64,000 nt of DNA. Source: Umezawaea endophytica (GTDB lineage: Bacteria > Actinomycetota > Actinomycetes > Mycobacteriales > Pseudonocardiaceae). The stretch's first letter is position 1, and each line of letters begins with the position of its first letter. A model generated the notes under the pieces. It was not told the origin of the DNA and ran no database searches. It was given only the letters and a program-made list of their open reading frames with translations. This document shows, in pieces, positions 40,897 to 50,141 of the stretch. Location: contig NZ_JANYMP010000020.1 of the NCBI RefSeq assembly GCF_025061645.1, positions 1 to 64,000 of the forward strand, in the 5' to 3' direction. Made by a program: the position numbers and the translations under genes.

Positions 40897-42402
40897 TCAG
40901 CCCGTCGCCCCCAACGGTCGGTGGCGGACCGAGAGTGCGGCCAGGCGGGCCTCGTGGCGGCGCATGTCGGCGAGGAAGCCCGGCCAGTCGTCACCGCCGG
41001 ACCAGGCGTTGCCCGCTAGCGCACAGAGCCTCGGGAACGCGAGGTACTCGGCGTGGGACGGGTCGGGGACGAATTCCGTCCACAACTGGGCCTGGGTGCC
41101 GAGTACCAGCGCTGCCTCCTCCGGGGACCAGCCTGGTGGGGGGAGTTCCTGCGCGTAGACGTCCCGCAGGGTCACCACTCCCGCGGGCTGGCCCGCGAGT
41201 TCGTCCGCGGCGTCGGTCTGCGGGTAGTCGAGGTACGTCGAGCGCCACGGGGTCATGATCACGGGGTGGCCGTTGCGGGCTGCCTCCAGGCCGTGGACGG
41301 GGTCGCGCCAGACCATGACCGTGGTCTCCCGCGGCAGGGACGCGGCGCCGCCGCCCTCGTCCCAGCAGACCGGTGTGCGGCCGTTCTCCAGCAGGAAACC
41401 GCTGATCTCGCCGAGGAACCAGCCGTGCAGGGCGTCCGGGCCTGGCAGGCCCGCCGACCGGACGCGCTCCAACGCCAGCGGGCTGCGGCCCCACTCCGCC
41501 GTGGGGCACTCGTCGCCGCCGATGTGGACGTGCTGCGACGGGAAGACGTCCATGACCTCCTCCAGCACGGCCCGACAGAAGTCCATTGTGGACTCCTGCA
41601 CGCCGAACACCTCCTCGGAGACGCCCCAGCTCGTCCACACGGGCAGGTGGCGGTCCGGGAAGTTGCCGAGCTGCGGGTACGCGGCGAGCGCGGCGCGGGC
41701 GTGGCCGGGCATCTCGATCTCGGGCATGACGGTGACACCGCGCTCGGCCGCGTAGGCGACCAGGCCGCGCAGTTCGGCGGTGGTGTACGCGCCGCCGTGC
41801 GGACTGGCGTCGAACCGGGTGCTGCCCGCCGGGCCGATCATGCTCTCGGCGCGCCAGCCGCCCACCTCGGTGAGCTTCGGGTAGCCGGGAACGGGCATGC
41901 GCCAGCCCTGGTCGTCGGTGAGGTGCAGGTGCAGGACCGTGAGCTTGTGCAGCGCCAGCAGGTCCACGAACCGGTGCAGGAACGCGATGGGCATGAAGTG
42001 CCGCGCCACGTCCAGCATCGCGCCGCGCCACGGGAACGCCGGGACGTCCTGGACCTCCAGGCACGGCAGGGCGATCGGCCCCGTCGGCTCCACCGGGAGG
42101 AGTTGGCGCAGCGACTGGACCCCGTGCAGCAGGCCCGCGGGGGCCGCCGCGCGCAGCCGGACCCCGCCCTGGTCGACGCGGAGTTCGTAGCCCTCGGCGC
42201 CGAGGTGGCCCAGCGCCGGGTTGACGGCCAGCACCACGTCGCCGTCCGGTGAGGGCGGTAGCGCGACGCCGTACGGCCTCAGGTAGCCGCGCAGGAGGTG
42301 GACCGCTTGCGCGGCACCGGATCCCGTGCGGACGGCGGTGGCGCCGCCGATCGTGAAGCTGCCGGGAAGCCGCACCAGTTGCTTCGGCGGGGGAACGATC
42401 AC
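40897..42402 (-). CDS. GH20 beta-N-acetylhexosaminidase
   Basis: 501 residues, no signal peptide, so cytosolic. An N-terminal GH20b-type domain (about 1-115) precedes the (beta/alpha)8 barrel with HLTDDQGWRMP, PEIEMPGHARAAL and the catalytic pair in HIGGDECPTAEW (D297-E298; the Asp supports the substrate acetamido group). It releases GlcNAc from imported chitobiose or chito-oligomers. Start GTG 42402 is preferred because GAGGAG lies about 10 bp upstream and the gene then begins after the permease stop; GTG 42432 is an alternative overlapping it. Last gene of the binding protein-permease-permease operon. Confidence 0.93.
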   Translation of the reverse strand: MIVPPPKQLVRLPGSFTIGGATAVRTGSGAAQAVHLLRGYLRPYGVALPPSPDGDVVLAVNPALGHLGAEGYELRVDQGGVRLRAAAPAGLLHGVQSLRQLLPVEPTGPIALPCLEVQDVPAFPWRGAMLDVARHFMPIAFLHRFVDLLALHKLTVLHLHLTDDQGWRMPVPGYPKLTEVGGWRAESMIGPAGSTRFDASPHGGAYTTAELRGLVAYAAERGVTVMPEIEMPGHARAALAAYPQLGNFPDRHLPVWTSWGVSEEVFGVQESTMDFCRAVLEEVMDVFPSQHVHIGGDECPTAEWGRSPLALERVRSAGLPGPDALHGWFLGEISGFLLENGRTPVCWDEGGGAASLPRETTVMVWRDPVHGLEAARNGHPVIMTPWRSTYLDYPQTDAADELAGQPAGVVTLRDVYAQELPPPGWSPEEAALVLGTQAQLWTEFVPDPSHAEYLAFPRLCALAGNAWSGGDDWPGFLADMRRHEARLAALSVRHRPLGATG

Positions 42403-42415
42403 GCCTGCACTCTCC

Positions 42416-43240
42416 TCACCCTTTGACCGCACCCGCGGTGATACCGGAAGTGACCCGCCCCTGAAGGGCGAGGAAGACCAGGAGGACGGGAACCATGAAC
42501 AGCGTGGAAGCGGCCATCGTGGCGCCCCAGTCGGTGCCGAACGTGTTGCTGAACGACGACAGCCACACCGGCAGCGTCCGGTCGTCGCGGTTCTTGATGA
42601 TCAGCAGGTTGGCGAAGGCGAACTCGTTCCACGCCGTGATGAACCCGAACAGCGACGTAGACATCAGGCCGGGGGCCAGCAGCGGGAAGACGATGCGGCG
42701 GAACGCCTGGAAGCGCGTGCAGCCGTCGACCAGCGCGGCCTCCTCCAGGTCGACCGGGATCGCGCCGAGGAACCCGCGCAGGGTCACGATGGTGAACGGC
42801 AGCGTGATCATGAAGTAGATCAGCGTCAGCATGGACAGCTTGTCGAGCATGTCCGTGTCGCGGGCGATGACGTACATCGGGATCAGCAGCGCCTCCCACG
42901 GCGTCATCTGCGCGACGAACACCATCAGGATGAACGCCCGCCTGCCCTTCCACCTCATCCGCGCGACGGCGAACGCCGCCAGCAGCGCGACGGCCAGCGC
43001 GAGCAGGACGCCGCCGAGCGACACGACGAGGCTGTTGCGCCAGAACAACCAGAACCCGCTCGCCCGGACGGCCGTGGCGAAGTGGTCGAAGCTGACCGTG
43101 GTGGGCCAGAACGTCGGCGTCGGAGCCTGGATGTCCTTGGTGGGCTTGAACGCCGTCAGGACCATCCAGTACACCGGGAACACCGCGACGACGCACACGA
43201 GCAGCGCCGAGGCGGTCAGGGGGATCCTGCGCCACTTCAC
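42416..43240 (-). CDS. ABC sugar importer permease, MalG-type (DasC-like)
   Basis: 274 residues, six helices, EAA loop DLEEAALVDGCTRFQAFRRI, C-terminus GRVTSGITAGAVKG typical of CUT1 permeases. ATG 43240 overlaps the preceding permease stop by 4 bp. Partnered with the MalF-type permease; by context it imports chitobiose-type sugars. Confidence 0.92.
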   Translation of the reverse strand: MKWRRIPLTASALLVCVVAVFPVYWMVLTAFKPTKDIQAPTPTFWPTTVSFDHFATAVRASGFWLFWRNSLVVSLGGVLLALAVALLAAFAVARMRWKGRRAFILMVFVAQMTPWEALLIPMYVIARDTDMLDKLSMLTLIYFMITLPFTIVTLRGFLGAIPVDLEEAALVDGCTRFQAFRRIVFPLLAPGLMSTSLFGFITAWNEFAFANLLIIKNRDDRTLPVWLSSFSNTFGTDWGATMAASTLFMVPVLLVFLALQGRVTSGITAGAVKG

Positions 43241-44211
43241 AGTTCCGCCTCCTGCTTGAACATCTGGCGGAAGTAGGCCAGCAGCACGACCACCAGCAGC
43301 AGCACCGTGATCATCGAGACGGCCGCGCCGAGGTCGTACTTGTTGAGCGACTGCGCGATCTGGAACGCGTACACCGGCAGCGTCGTGGTGGCGTCACCCG
43401 GCCCGCCCTGGCTGATGGCCCAGATCTGGACGAACGACTTGAACACCCAGATCACCTCCAGCGACAGGATCAGGCCGAACATGGGGCGCAGGATGGGGAA
43501 CGTGATGGAGGTGAACAGCCGCCACGAGCCCGCGCCGTCGATCTTCGCTGACTCGTAGAGCTCCGACGGCACGGTCGTCATCGCGGAGTACAGCGACAGC
43601 GCGGCGAACGGCACCGACTGCCAGACGATGAGCGCGACGAGGATGCCGAACGTCGAACTGCCGTTCGCGAACCACGTGTAGTCCTGGAACTGCTCGAACC
43701 CGAGCTGGACCAGCACCCAGTTGACCACGCCGAGCCGCGACTGGAACAGCCACTGGAACACCGTGGTCGCGGCGATGATCGGCGTCGCCCAGGTCAGCAC
43801 CAGGCAGCCCATCACCAGCAGCCGCAACCACTTCCCGAGCGCGGACAGCAGCAGCGCGACCAGCGTGGACAGCACCATGATGAGCACGACGTTGACCACC
43901 GTGAACAGCAGCGTGCGCCGGACGACGGCCCAGAACACCGGGTCCGCCAGCGCTTCCCGGTAGTTGTCCAGCCCGACGAAGGTCGCGCCGCCGCGGATCA
44001 GCTCGCCGAGCCGGAAGTGCTGCACCGAGATGACCAGGTTGCGCACCAGCGGGTACAGCAGCAGGTACGCCGACCCGAGCACGGTCGGGGCGATCAGCAG
44101 GTAGGGCCAGATCGACACCCGGCGCCGCCGCCTCGGGCGCTGAGGCGGCGGCGGTTCCGGGGTGGCGGTCGGCCGCGGGCCCGCGTCGCGGACCACGGGA
44201 GCGGTCGACAC
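43237..44211 (-). CDS. ABC sugar importer permease, MalF-type (DasB-like)
   Basis: 324 residues. A Pro/Arg-rich cytosolic start (~30 residues) is followed by six helices and the EAA loop ELYESAKIDGAGSWRLF. GTG 44211 lies 7 bp after the binding-protein stop. No ATPase gene in the operon, as in dasABC of Streptomyces, where the shared ATPase MsiK serves several importers. Confidence 0.92.
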   Translation of the reverse strand: MSTAPVVRDAGPRPTATPEPPPPQRPRRRRRVSIWPYLLIAPTVLGSAYLLLYPLVRNLVISVQHFRLGELIRGGATFVGLDNYREALADPVFWAVVRRTLLFTVVNVVLIMVLSTLVALLLSALGKWLRLLVMGCLVLTWATPIIAATTVFQWLFQSRLGVVNWVLVQLGFEQFQDYTWFANGSSTFGILVALIVWQSVPFAALSLYSAMTTVPSELYESAKIDGAGSWRLFTSITFPILRPMFGLILSLEVIWVFKSFVQIWAISQGGPGDATTTLPVYAFQIAQSLNKYDLGAAVSMITVLLLVVVLLAYFRQMFKQEAEL

Positions 44212-44218
44212 GTCCGGC

Positions 44219-45475
44219 CTACTTGCCGGAGTTCAGGGCGGCGGCGATCACGTCGTCGGCCTTCTTGGCCTCCGCGACGGGATCACCGCCGGTCAGCACC
44301 GCGGTGAGGAAGTCCTTCACCGGGTTCTTCGCCTCGACGGCCGCCCAGTTCGGCGACTGCGGGGTGCCGTGGCCGTTGACCGCGCCCGCGGCCATCGCCG
44401 CCGCGCCGGGGTTCTCGGCGAGCGCGGACGCGAGGCTCGTGCGGTTCGGCACGTAGTTCATCGCCTTGGCCAGCTCGGTCTGCCACTTCTCCCCCGTCAG
44501 CGCCTTGATCATCTTGTACGCCTGGTCGGGGTGGCTGGAGGACTGCGGCACGATCAGGTCCGAGCCGCCGGTGAAGACGGCGCCGGGCTTGTCGGCGGTC
44601 TTGCCGGGGATCGGGAAGAACCCGAGCTTGCCCTCCAGCGCCGGGTTGGCCTTGGTGATCAGACCGGCCGCGCCGGGCACCGCGATCAACTGGGCGACGT
44701 CACCCCTCGAGAAGACGTCGGTCTGCTGCGGCTTGGCCTCGTCGGAGTCCTTCGGGCCCTGGCCCAGCGCCTGGAGGGACCGGTAGAAGTCCACGGCCGC
44801 CGCGCCCGCGGGCGTGCCGAGGCCGCCCTTCCACTTGTCGCCGTCCTTGGTGGCGAGGTCTCCCCCCTCGTCCCACAGGAACCCGGACAGCACGTACCAG
44901 TTCTGGCCGGGCAGGTAGATGCCCTGGGTCGTGCCCTGGTTGAGCTTCGCCGTGGTCTCCAGCCACTCCGCGCGGGTCTTCGGCGGCGCGGTGATCCCGG
45001 CGGCGGCGAACAGGTCCTTGTTGTAGATGACCACGCGGTTCGCCGCGTAGTAGGGGATGCCGAACTGCTTGCCGTCCACCGCTCCGGGATCGCGCAGGCC
45101 GGGGATCCAGTCCTTGCCGTTCAGCTCGTCGACCTTGTCCGTCAGGTCGACCACGCCGCCGCTGGCCGCGTACTGCGCGACCTGGGTGTTGCCGACCTCG
45201 ATCACGTCCGGCGCGTCGTTGCTCGCGAGCGCGCTGACGACCTTCTGCCCGATGCCGCCCCACTCCTGGATCTGGATGTTGAGCTTGATGTTCGCGTTCT
45301 CCGCCTCGAAGTCGCTCTGGAAGCGCTGGAGGAAGTCGGGGGTGACGCTGTCCTTCATGAGCCAGACGTCCAGTGTCGCGGGACCGTCCGATGTGGACGT
45401 CGGCGTGGACGAACCGCAGGCGGCGGTGGCGAACGCCAGCGCGAGAGCGGCGGCGAGCAGGCGGGGGCTCTTCAT
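44219..45475 (-). CDS. ABC importer binding lipoprotein, DasA-like (chitobiose class)
   Basis: 418 residues. Lipoprotein signal with lipobox FATAACGSS (Cys near 21). Mature part has LDVWLMKDSVTP, APDVIEVGNTQVAQYA and GIPYYAANRVVIYN, the pattern of DasA-type N,N'-diacetylchitobiose binders. Start ATG 45475 with GAGGTGA at 5 bp. The downstream hexosaminidase and dre-like promoter sites support an aminosugar ligand. First gene of a four-gene operon ending at 40897. Confidence 0.88.
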   Translation of the reverse strand: MKSPRLLAAALALAFATAACGSSTPTSTSDGPATLDVWLMKDSVTPDFLQRFQSDFEAENANIKLNIQIQEWGGIGQKVVSALASNDAPDVIEVGNTQVAQYAASGGVVDLTDKVDELNGKDWIPGLRDPGAVDGKQFGIPYYAANRVVIYNKDLFAAAGITAPPKTRAEWLETTAKLNQGTTQGIYLPGQNWYVLSGFLWDEGGDLATKDGDKWKGGLGTPAGAAAVDFYRSLQALGQGPKDSDEAKPQQTDVFSRGDVAQLIAVPGAAGLITKANPALEGKLGFFPIPGKTADKPGAVFTGGSDLIVPQSSSHPDQAYKMIKALTGEKWQTELAKAMNYVPNRTSLASALAENPGAAAMAAGAVNGHGTPQSPNWAAVEAKNPVKDFLTAVLTGGDPVAEAKKADDVIAAALNSGK

Positions 45476-45502
45476 CAGTCACCTCGTGGCGCGATGTTGA
45501 CC

Positions 45503-45548
45503 ATTGGTAAGACCAGATCTGTTGCACCAGAAGGTGGCATAGACCAAT
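45503..45548 (-). promoter_or_regulatory. dre-like (DasR/GntR-type) sites upstream of the DasA-like gene
   Basis: On the minus strand 45548-45533 reads ATTGGTCTATGCCACC, 12 of 16 positions in agreement with ASTGGTCTAGACCAST by my count. A second, shorter element nearer the gene (45518-45503) reads ATCTGGTCTTACCAAT, a one-base-shortened version. They lie 28-73 bp before the start codon, as expected for a repressor site. The match to sites at 26.1 kb supports control by the DasR-like regulator of this window. Confidence 0.68.
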
Positions 45549-45654
45549 CGTCCGGTCAAGCATCGAGACCAAGAAGATGTTTCCGCAGACCAGCACCCCA
45601 CAAGATGATCTACCGAACGGCGGTTGACACCCAGGCCGGACGCGAAAACGGTCT

Positions 45655-45684
45655 CAACTGGTCAAGTTGCGGCTTGACCAGTTG
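45655..45684. terminator. 12-bp inverted repeat between the uncharacterised gene and the Das-like promoter
   Basis: CAACTGGTCAAG-TTGCGG-CTTGACCAGTTG, a perfect 12-bp stem with a 6-nt loop, starts 8 bp after the stop at 45692. On the minus strand GACCGTTTT follows, so it can act as a terminator. The arms contain ACTGGTC/GACCAGT, the half-site of the dre-like motif, so a regulatory role cannot be excluded. Confidence 0.6.
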
Positions 45685-45691
45685 GCCGCTG

Positions 45692-46657
45692 TCAGGACGT
45701 GCGGGTCGGCCTGCCCGCCCTCAGGCACGCTTCCGCCCGCAGGTCGAGGAACGCCTCCTTGGGGTCCGGGAAGTGCCGCCACGGCTCGCCGTCCGCGTGG
45801 GGGCCGAGCAACCGGAACTGGTCGACGGCTTCGGCGTAGCGGTGGTTGTCGACCAGCGCCAGGACCGCGTAGCCGCGATCGGTCCGCGAAGCCCGGTCGT
45901 CCACGTGGTCGCGCGCCAGCACGGCGTCCAGGGCGGCGTGCACGAGCGGCGTGCGCCAGGCGACGGGGTCGTCCGCGGCCGACTCCAGCGCGGCGTGCAA
46001 GGGCAGCGCGGCCAGGAGGTGCGACGTGTTCGCGGCGCGTTCGGCGAAGGCGGTTGCCAGGTCGTGGGAACCGCACCACCGCTCGCTCCAGTAGCCGAGC
46101 GCCCGGTCGTGGCCCGCGCGGTGCGCGGGCGCCCGCGCCGTGAGCCCGGCCCAGATCCGGCCGAACCGGTCGTGGTCGAAGGACAGGCCGCAGGCGATCT
46201 CCGTGAACGACCACCAGGGCGTCGGGTCGTCCGGAGCCACCTCGACCGCGTGCTCGACGGCCGCCTCCGCCCGGCGCAGCACGCGCTGGAAGGCCCGGAG
46301 GTGTTCGTCCGCCGTCTCCCAGTCCGGGGCCGTGCCGCGAACGGCCCACGCCAACCGCACCCACGCCTCGGCGTCGACCACCGCGAGGTGCGGATCATCG
46401 GGGTGGGCCGCGCGCCACCGGTTCAGCCACCCGTCGTCGTGCGCACCGACGTCGGCGACCGCCCCCACGACGTGGGAGCGCCGGTCCCAGTCGCCCCACG
46501 AGTCGGCGACCACCGCGGCCGCGTGCCGCCACCGCCCGAACCGGGCTTCGGACAGGGCGAAGGTGAGGGCCGGCTCGCGTTCCGGGAAGTGTTCGCGCAC
46601 GTCGCCGTTGGCCACGAGGCCCCACCGGGCCGGGTCGGCGTTCTTCCGAGGATCCAT
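45692..46657 (-). CDS. Uncharacterised Ala/Trp-rich helical protein
   Basis: 321 residues, no signal or membrane segment. Almost all helical, with repeated ~35-residue helix pairs rich in Trp, Ala and Asp (WRHAAAVVADSWGDWD, PTPWWSFTEIACGL, CGSHDLATAFAERAA). The pattern is reminiscent of TPR/Sel1-like solenoids, but no unit is clear enough to count. I do not recognise a named family. Start ATG 46657 with GGAG upstream, 23 bp after the M48 protease stop; the two are probably co-transcribed, so it could be a partner or regulator of that protease. It ends just before an inverted-repeat terminator. Confidence 0.7.
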   Translation of the reverse strand: MDPRKNADPARWGLVANGDVREHFPEREPALTFALSEARFGRWRHAAAVVADSWGDWDRRSHVVGAVADVGAHDDGWLNRWRAAHPDDPHLAVVDAEAWVRLAWAVRGTAPDWETADEHLRAFQRVLRRAEAAVEHAVEVAPDDPTPWWSFTEIACGLSFDHDRFGRIWAGLTARAPAHRAGHDRALGYWSERWCGSHDLATAFAERAANTSHLLAALPLHAALESAADDPVAWRTPLVHAALDAVLARDHVDDRASRTDRGYAVLALVDNHRYAEAVDQFRLLGPHADGEPWRHFPDPKEAFLDLRAEACLRAGRPTRTS

Positions 46658-46680
46658 GGGGGGCAACGGGTTCTCCTGCC

Positions 46681-48162
46681 TCAGGCAGTGGGCCGGTAGT
46701 CGGGTGCGATGCCCGCCGCGGCGAGCGCGGCGCGGAGGGCCGTCGTGCTGCCGCCGTCGGCGACCGCGGCGTCGACGTGCTCCGGCGGGACGCCCACGTA
46801 CTCGACGTCGCCGATCCAGTCCCGCCGCCAGCGCGCCCGACCGGCGTCGACGTGCGCCAGCGAGATGAGCCCGGTCAGGTCCTCCTCGACGAACCCCCTG
46901 GCGAACTCGCGCCGCGCTCGCGGTCCCCCGGACGCGCTGCCGGGACGCAGCCCGTCGGGGGCGAGGTCGACGAGCCTGCCCGCGTCCAACGCGTCCAGGA
47001 CGGCGGTCAGCGTCGCGGGCCGCCCCGAGATCCGCGACGCCGCCCGGAGCAGCCGGTCCGCGGCGAACGCGGTCCGCGCCCGCACGGTGAGGTGCCCGAG
47101 TTCCGCCCAATCCACGCGCACGACGGGCGTCGGGCTCGCGAAGGACGCGTCCAGGACCCGCGTCGGCTCCACCAGCAGCCCGGCCGCGGGACCGCCGCCC
47201 CAGCTCCGAACCGGTTGCGCGGCCAGCGCTTCGACGGCCGCGATGCGCTCCGAGGTCGGCGGGTGGGAGTCGTAGGGGTCCTGCTCCCGGTCGCCGGACC
47301 CCTGCCTGACCTCTTCCAGGAAGTCGGCCAGTTCGTCGCAGCCGAGCAGGTCGGCGAAGCCGTCGAAGACCCCGTTCGGCAGGTATCCCGCGGCGGACGC
47401 GACGGCCAGGTGCCGCTCGACGAAGACATCCCACGCCGCGCCGAGCACCAGCAGTTCCCGCAGCGCGCTCGCGGCCGTGACCGAGCCCGCCACCCGCGCG
47501 GACACGACGTCGGCCGCGAGTTCCTGCCCGCGGCAGACCGCGCTCGACACCTTCAGGTACAGCTTGGTGTACTCCGCGATCAGGGCCGCCACGACGGCAC
47601 GGGCCTGGTTGTCGCCCTTGAGCCCCTTGAGGACGCGTAGCTGCGCGTCTCGGCCGCTCATCACGATCCCGGCCAGGCGGGTGTCGCGGTTGCCGTAGTG
47701 GCCCAGCTCGTGGGCAAGGATCGAGGCGATCTGCTCCTCGGTGAGGCACGCCAGCAGCGGGGCGCCGATGTACAGGCGCCGCCGCACCACCCGCAGGCCG
47801 AGGAGCCTCGTCTGCTCGGACACCGCGGCGTTGACCACCGGGACGATCCGCACCTCGTCCGGCGGTCGGGTGCCGACCACCGCGGCGACCCGGTTCACCA
47901 GGTCCCACAGCCGCGGCTGGTCGTGCGCGGTGACCGGAACGCCGACGGGGTCCTCGCGCTGGGCCCGCCCGATCGTGATCACCGCGCCCACCAGCGCGAA
48001 GAACGCGGAGAACGCGAACACCGCCAGGAAGAGCCCGGTGAGGGGCCGATTCCACAGCAGCAGCCCCTCGCCGACGAGGATGCCGGCGGCCAGTCCCAGC
48101 AGCAGGACGTAGAACCCGGCCGGCATCGCGACCGCCGTGGCGGCGCGCAGCGAAAAGCGCAT
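46681..48162 (-). CDS. M48-family membrane zinc metalloprotease
   Basis: 493 residues. Two helices at the N-terminus (about 15-75). The peptidase has the zinc motif HELGHYGNRDT, and RGQELAADVVSARVAG supplies the third ligand (ExxAD). YDSHPPTSERIAAV matches the conserved H-P...R segment. The C-terminal ~200 residues are not typical of HtpX and may be a regulatory domain. Start ATG 48162 with GGGGAGG at 8 bp; a GTG at 48183 is less likely. Membrane-protein quality control is the family role; the partner downstream is uncharacterised. Confidence 0.88.
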   Translation of the reverse strand: MRFSLRAATAVAMPAGFYVLLLGLAAGILVGEGLLLWNRPLTGLFLAVFAFSAFFALVGAVITIGRAQREDPVGVPVTAHDQPRLWDLVNRVAAVVGTRPPDEVRIVPVVNAAVSEQTRLLGLRVVRRRLYIGAPLLACLTEEQIASILAHELGHYGNRDTRLAGIVMSGRDAQLRVLKGLKGDNQARAVVAALIAEYTKLYLKVSSAVCRGQELAADVVSARVAGSVTAASALRELLVLGAAWDVFVERHLAVASAAGYLPNGVFDGFADLLGCDELADFLEEVRQGSGDREQDPYDSHPPTSERIAAVEALAAQPVRSWGGGPAAGLLVEPTRVLDASFASPTPVVRVDWAELGHLTVRARTAFAADRLLRAASRISGRPATLTAVLDALDAGRLVDLAPDGLRPGSASGGPRARREFARGFVEEDLTGLISLAHVDAGRARWRRDWIGDVEYVGVPPEHVDAAVADGGSTTALRAALAAAGIAPDYRPTA

Positions 48163-48248
48163 CGGACTGCCTCCCCCGAACACCGCAACCCCCTGCGGCT
48201 CCGAGCAGTGTGCGGCACCGCCCGCTCGACGGCCAAGCCGGGACGCGT

Positions 48249-48881
48249 TCAGTCCAGTGAGGCGACGAACCGGGAGACCGCGTCCGGGGTCAGCTTCTGC
48301 GCGAGCCGTCCGCCGGGCGCGAGGGAGGCGAGCTGGTACAGCGGCCGGTCGGCCGCCGCCATGCCCTGCGCCTCGGCCCGCAACTGGGCGACGAGCAGTT
48401 GGGAGAACACCAGCCCGTTCGGGTCACCGCGACCCGCCAGCACGTCCGCCAGCCTGCGCAGCGGGAACACGCCCTGCTCGCGCCCGCCGGTGCCCGCGTA
48501 GATCGCCAGCGCCAGGTTGATCGCCTTGCCGCCGCCGCGCACGAACAGCCCCACCGTGCGGCTGCCGCGGACGTCGGTGACGAGCAGGTCCAGCTCGTCG
48601 GCCGCCCGCAGGTCGACCGACCGCGTGCCGAACGCCCGCACGGACAGCACCTGGCCCTGGAGCCAGACCCGGCGCCGGGCCTCGCTCCACGCCAGGAGCA
48701 GCAGCGGCAGGGCGACGATCGCCAGGGCGATCAGTCCGGGGACGCGGCCCGCGATGAGCCCGAGGACCCCGCCGAAGAACCCCGCCACCATCACCGCCCC
48801 GATGGCGACCATGCGCGCCCGCTTGCGCACCGTCGCCGGGTCGAGGAGGTCCAGCGGGATCCGCTCGGCGTCGTCGGTCAC
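48249..48881 (-). CDS. Conserved actinobacterial membrane protein, function unknown
   Basis: 210 residues. Cytosolic start, two close helices (about 25-65), then a beta-rich cytosolic domain ([22 protein letters not shown], a PH-like or YdbS-like beta segment) and a helical C-terminus. No catalytic motif. GTG 48881 overlaps the hisS stop (GTGA), so it is translated with hisS. The 86 bp to the M48 gene hold no clear promoter. Confidence 0.75.
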   Translation of the reverse strand: MTDDAERIPLDLLDPATVRKRARMVAIGAVMVAGFFGGVLGLIAGRVPGLIALAIVALPLLLLAWSEARRRVWLQGQVLSVRAFGTRSVDLRAADELDLLVTDVRGSRTVGLFVRGGGKAINLALAIYAGTGGREQGVFPLRRLADVLAGRGDPNGLVFSQLLVAQLRAEAQGMAAADRPLYQLASLAPGGRLAQKLTPDAVSRFVASLD

Positions 48882-50140
48882 CGGCCCAGCGCTTCCCGCA
48901 CGGAGACGACCACGTCGACCAGCGGCACCGCGCGCTGGTCACCGGTCGCGAGTTCCTTGAGCTGCACGACACCGGCCTCGATGTCCCGCTCGCCGAGCAC
49001 GAGCGCGAACCTGGCACCGGACTTGTCCGCCGCCTTCATCGCGCCCTTCATCCCACGGCCGCCGTAGGCGAGGTCGAACCGCACCCCGGCCGCCCGCAGC
49101 TCACCGGACAGCCCGACCAGCCGCGACTTCGCGGCCTCGCCGAGCGGCACGCCGTAGACGTCGCAGCGGGTCACGTCGCCGGGCGTGATGCCCTCGGCCT
49201 GGCACGCCAGCAGCGTGCGGTCGACGCCGAGCCCGAAGCCGACACCGGACAGCGGCTGCCCGCCCAACTGCTCCATCAGCCCGTCGTAGCGCCCGCCGCC
49301 ACCGATGCCGGACTGCGAGCCCAGGCCGTCGTGCACGAACTCGAACGTCGTCTTCGTGTAGTAGTCGAGGCCGCGCACCATCCGCGGGTTCTCGGTGAAC
49401 TTCACGCCCAGCTCGTTCAGGTAGCCCTTGACGGTCTCGTAGTGCTCACGCGTCTCCGGCGCCAGGTGGTCCAGCATCAGCGGCGCGTCGTCCATCAGCG
49501 CCCGCACCTCGGGGCGCTTGTCGTCCAGCACCCTCAACGGGTTCAGCTCCGCGCGCGTGCGAGTCGCCTCGTCCAGCGGCAGCTTCGCCAGGAACGCCTG
49601 GAGCTTCTCCCGGTACTGCGGGCGGTCCGAGCTGTCACCGAGCGAGGTGATGTCGAGCCGGAACCCGGTGAGGCCCAGCGACCGGAAGCCCGCGTCGGCG
49701 ATGGCGATCACCTCGGCGTCCAGCGCCGGGTCGTCGACGCCGATCGCCTCCACGCCGACCTGCTGGAGCTGCCGGTAGCGACCGGCCTGCGGGCGCTCGT
49801 AGCGGAAGAACGGCCCGACGTAGTACAGCTTCGCGGGGAGCTGGCCGCGGTCGAGGCCGTGTTCGATCACGGCCCGCATGACCCCGGCCGTGCCCTCGGG
49901 GCGCAGCGTGACGGACCGGTCGCCGCGGTCCGCGAACGAGTACATCTCCTTGCTCACCACGTCGGTGGACTCACCGACGCCGCGCGCGAACAACGCCGTC
50001 TCCTCGAAGATCGGCAGCTCGATGTAGCCGTAGCCCGCCCGGCGCGCGGGCTCGGCCAGCGCCTCGCGCACGGCCAGGAACGACTCCGCGGTCGGCGGGA
50101 AGTAGTCGGGAACGCCCTTGGGGGCGGAAAAAGTAGTCAC
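48878..50140 (-). CDS. hisS: Histidyl-tRNA synthetase
   Basis: 420 residues, the full length for bacterial HisRS. Class II motif 2 is [16 protein letters not shown], the histidine-specific loops are [13 protein letters not shown] and [14 protein letters not shown], and motif 3 is [12 protein letters not shown]-terminal anticodon-binding domain starts about residue 325. Start GTG 50140 ([13 protein letters not shown]). It lies 1 bp after the MBL hydrolase stop and overlaps the next gene. The hisS-MBL-ppiB order is the one seen in mycobacteria. Confidence 0.97.
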   Translation of the reverse strand: MTTFSAPKGVPDYFPPTAESFLAVREALAEPARRAGYGYIELPIFEETALFARGVGESTDVVSKEMYSFADRGDRSVTLRPEGTAGVMRAVIEHGLDRGQLPAKLYYVGPFFRYERPQAGRYRQLQQVGVEAIGVDDPALDAEVIAIADAGFRSLGLTGFRLDITSLGDSSDRPQYREKLQAFLAKLPLDEATRTRAELNPLRVLDDKRPEVRALMDDAPLMLDHLAPETREHYETVKGYLNELGVKFTENPRMVRGLDYYTKTTFEFVHDGLGSQSGIGGGGRYDGLMEQLGGQPLSGVGFGLGVDRTLLACQAEGITPGDVTRCDVYGVPLGEAAKSRLVGLSGELRAAGVRFDLAYGGRGMKGAMKAADKSGARFALVLGERDIEAGVVQLKELATGDQRAVPLVDVVVSVREALGR

Positions 50141-50141
50141 G

